From Methanoregula sp. (GTDB lineage: Archaea; Halobacteriota; Methanomicrobia; Methanomicrobiales; Methanospirillaceae): a stretch of 6,999 bases of DNA. The DNA lies in contig PMKW01000098.1 in the NCBI GenBank assembly GCA_003157895.1, forward strand, positions 1 to 6,999. The letters are read 5' to 3'. The notes under the pieces are model-generated. The model had not been told where the DNA came from and ran no database searches. It was given only the letters and a program-made list of their open reading frames with translations. This document shows, piece after piece, positions 6,463 to 6,999 of the stretch (the stretch's first letter is position 1; each line of letters begins with the position of its first letter). The translations under genes were made by a program, and so were the position numbers.

Positions 6463-6999
6463 GGAAGCAGCTTCCTGATCTTCTCTGCGGGTACGTCGAT
6501 GCCGAAGAACAGGGAGAACTGTTCTTTTGCCTGCCCGATAAACATCTCGGTCCCGGTGATGATGGTGCACCCGGCCTTCCGTGCAGCCTTAATAAGCGGG
6601 GTGACGGGCGGGGTGTATACGAGGTCGAAGACCGTCATGCCCCTGTGCAGCTGGTCGTCGCGGAGGGGGCTTGTGTCGCCCGGTTTCATGCCAAGCGGGG
6701 TCGCGTTGACCACGACGTCAGGCCTTACCGTATCAAAGTCCGGCAGTCCTCCCCACCTGCAGCCGAACTGCTCTGCAAGCTCCTTTGCTTTCTCCGGCGT
6801 ACGGTTCAGGATGGTTACGTCCATGTCGAGGTCGGTTAAGGCAAACGCGGCACCGGCCGCCGCCCCGCCGGCCCCGAGCAGCACCGCCTTCGACCCCTTC
6901 AGGCCCGCCAGCGGTTTTCTCACCCCGATCCAGTCCGTGTTGTAGCCCCGCGCCGTGCCGCAGGAGAAGATCACCGTGTTCACGGCCCCGATCTGCTGT
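6459..6999 (-). CDS. aroE: Shikimate dehydrogenase (5' end missing)
   Basis: AroE reduces 3-dehydroshikimate to shikimate with NADPH, directly after the AroD step. About 179 C-terminal residues are visible. The family is about 270-290 residues, so some 85-100 N-terminal residues, including the catalytic Lys, lie beyond the edge. Motifs in order: IGAVNTV at the cut end, GYNTDW with the catalytic Asp (codon 6933-6935), the nucleotide-binding loop GAGGAA (6858-6875), NRT (6798-6806), whose Arg and Thr favour NADP(H), NATPLGM (6687-6707), DLVYTPPVTPL, and the C-terminal GTEMFIGQAKEQF. A GTG at 6983 is a Val inside the GAVNT motif and is not the true start. The stop overlaps the aroC ATG by 4 bases, so the two are translated as an operon. 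Confidence 0.95.
   Translation of the reverse strand, partial: QQIGAVNTVIFSCGTARGYNTDWIGVRKPLAGLKGSKAVLLGAGGAAAGAAFALTDLDMDVTILNRTPEKAKELAEQFGCRWGGLPDFDTVRPDVVVNATPLGMKPGDTSPLRDDQLHRGMTVFDLVYTPPVTPLIKAARKAGCTIITGTEMFIGQAKEQFSLFFGIDVPAEKIRKLLP

Noticed and set aside
1..6999. CRISPR array, transposon ends, toxin-antitoxin or defence genes
   Set aside because: No regularly spaced repeats, no terminal inverted repeats with a transposase and no such protein motifs; every confident gene is housekeeping or a membrane/lipoprotein gene.

Overview
The window looks like an ordinary chromosomal stretch from a GC-rich methanogenic archaeon, most likely of the Methanomicrobiales. The evidence is a short archaeal-type triosephosphate isomerase, a compact type I dehydroquinate dehydratase starting MKIVAALTDP, TATA-type rather than -35/-10 promoters, oligo-T terminators, and a small lipoprotein with a Thr/Pro-rich linker. 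The organism is inferred from protein style; no rRNA is present to confirm it.

Layout, left to right: (1) 1-560, minus: tpiA, its 3' end cut by the window edge. (2) 683-3352, minus: a long (889 aa) U32-family protein of the RlhA/YdcP type with a complete Cys motif. (3) 3349-3900, minus: a small membrane protein resembling the small multidrug export family (COG2426), whose stop codon overlaps the U32 GTG start. These three run in one direction and may be one transcription unit, with an extra promoter possible before tpiA. (4) 4056-4688, plus: aroD, divergent from the membrane protein gene. (5) 4943-5437, plus: a 164-aa lipoprotein of unknown function. (6) 5473-6462, minus: aroC. (7) 6459-6999, minus: aroE, its 5' end cut by the window edge; aroE and aroC overlap by ATGA and form an operon that continues beyond the window.

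Three shikimate-pathway steps are encoded: AroD makes 3-dehydroshikimate, AroE reduces it to shikimate, and AroC makes chorismate, the precursor of prephenate and the aromatic amino acids. They lie in two separate units on opposite strands. The U32 protein may connect to them, because the E. coli relatives RlhA and TrhP need prephenate to hydroxylate RNA. That link is a hypothesis from gene context only.

The non-coding stretches are 561-682, 3901-4055, 4689-4942 and 5438-5472. They hold candidate promoters, oligo-T terminators and one AT-centred inverted repeat. In 4713-4912 I see nothing recognisable. I found no tRNA, rRNA, CRISPR array, transposon, phage gene or attachment site. Nothing here is a clear new defence or mobile system; the interest is modest and lies in the U32 protein and the transcription and translation signals.
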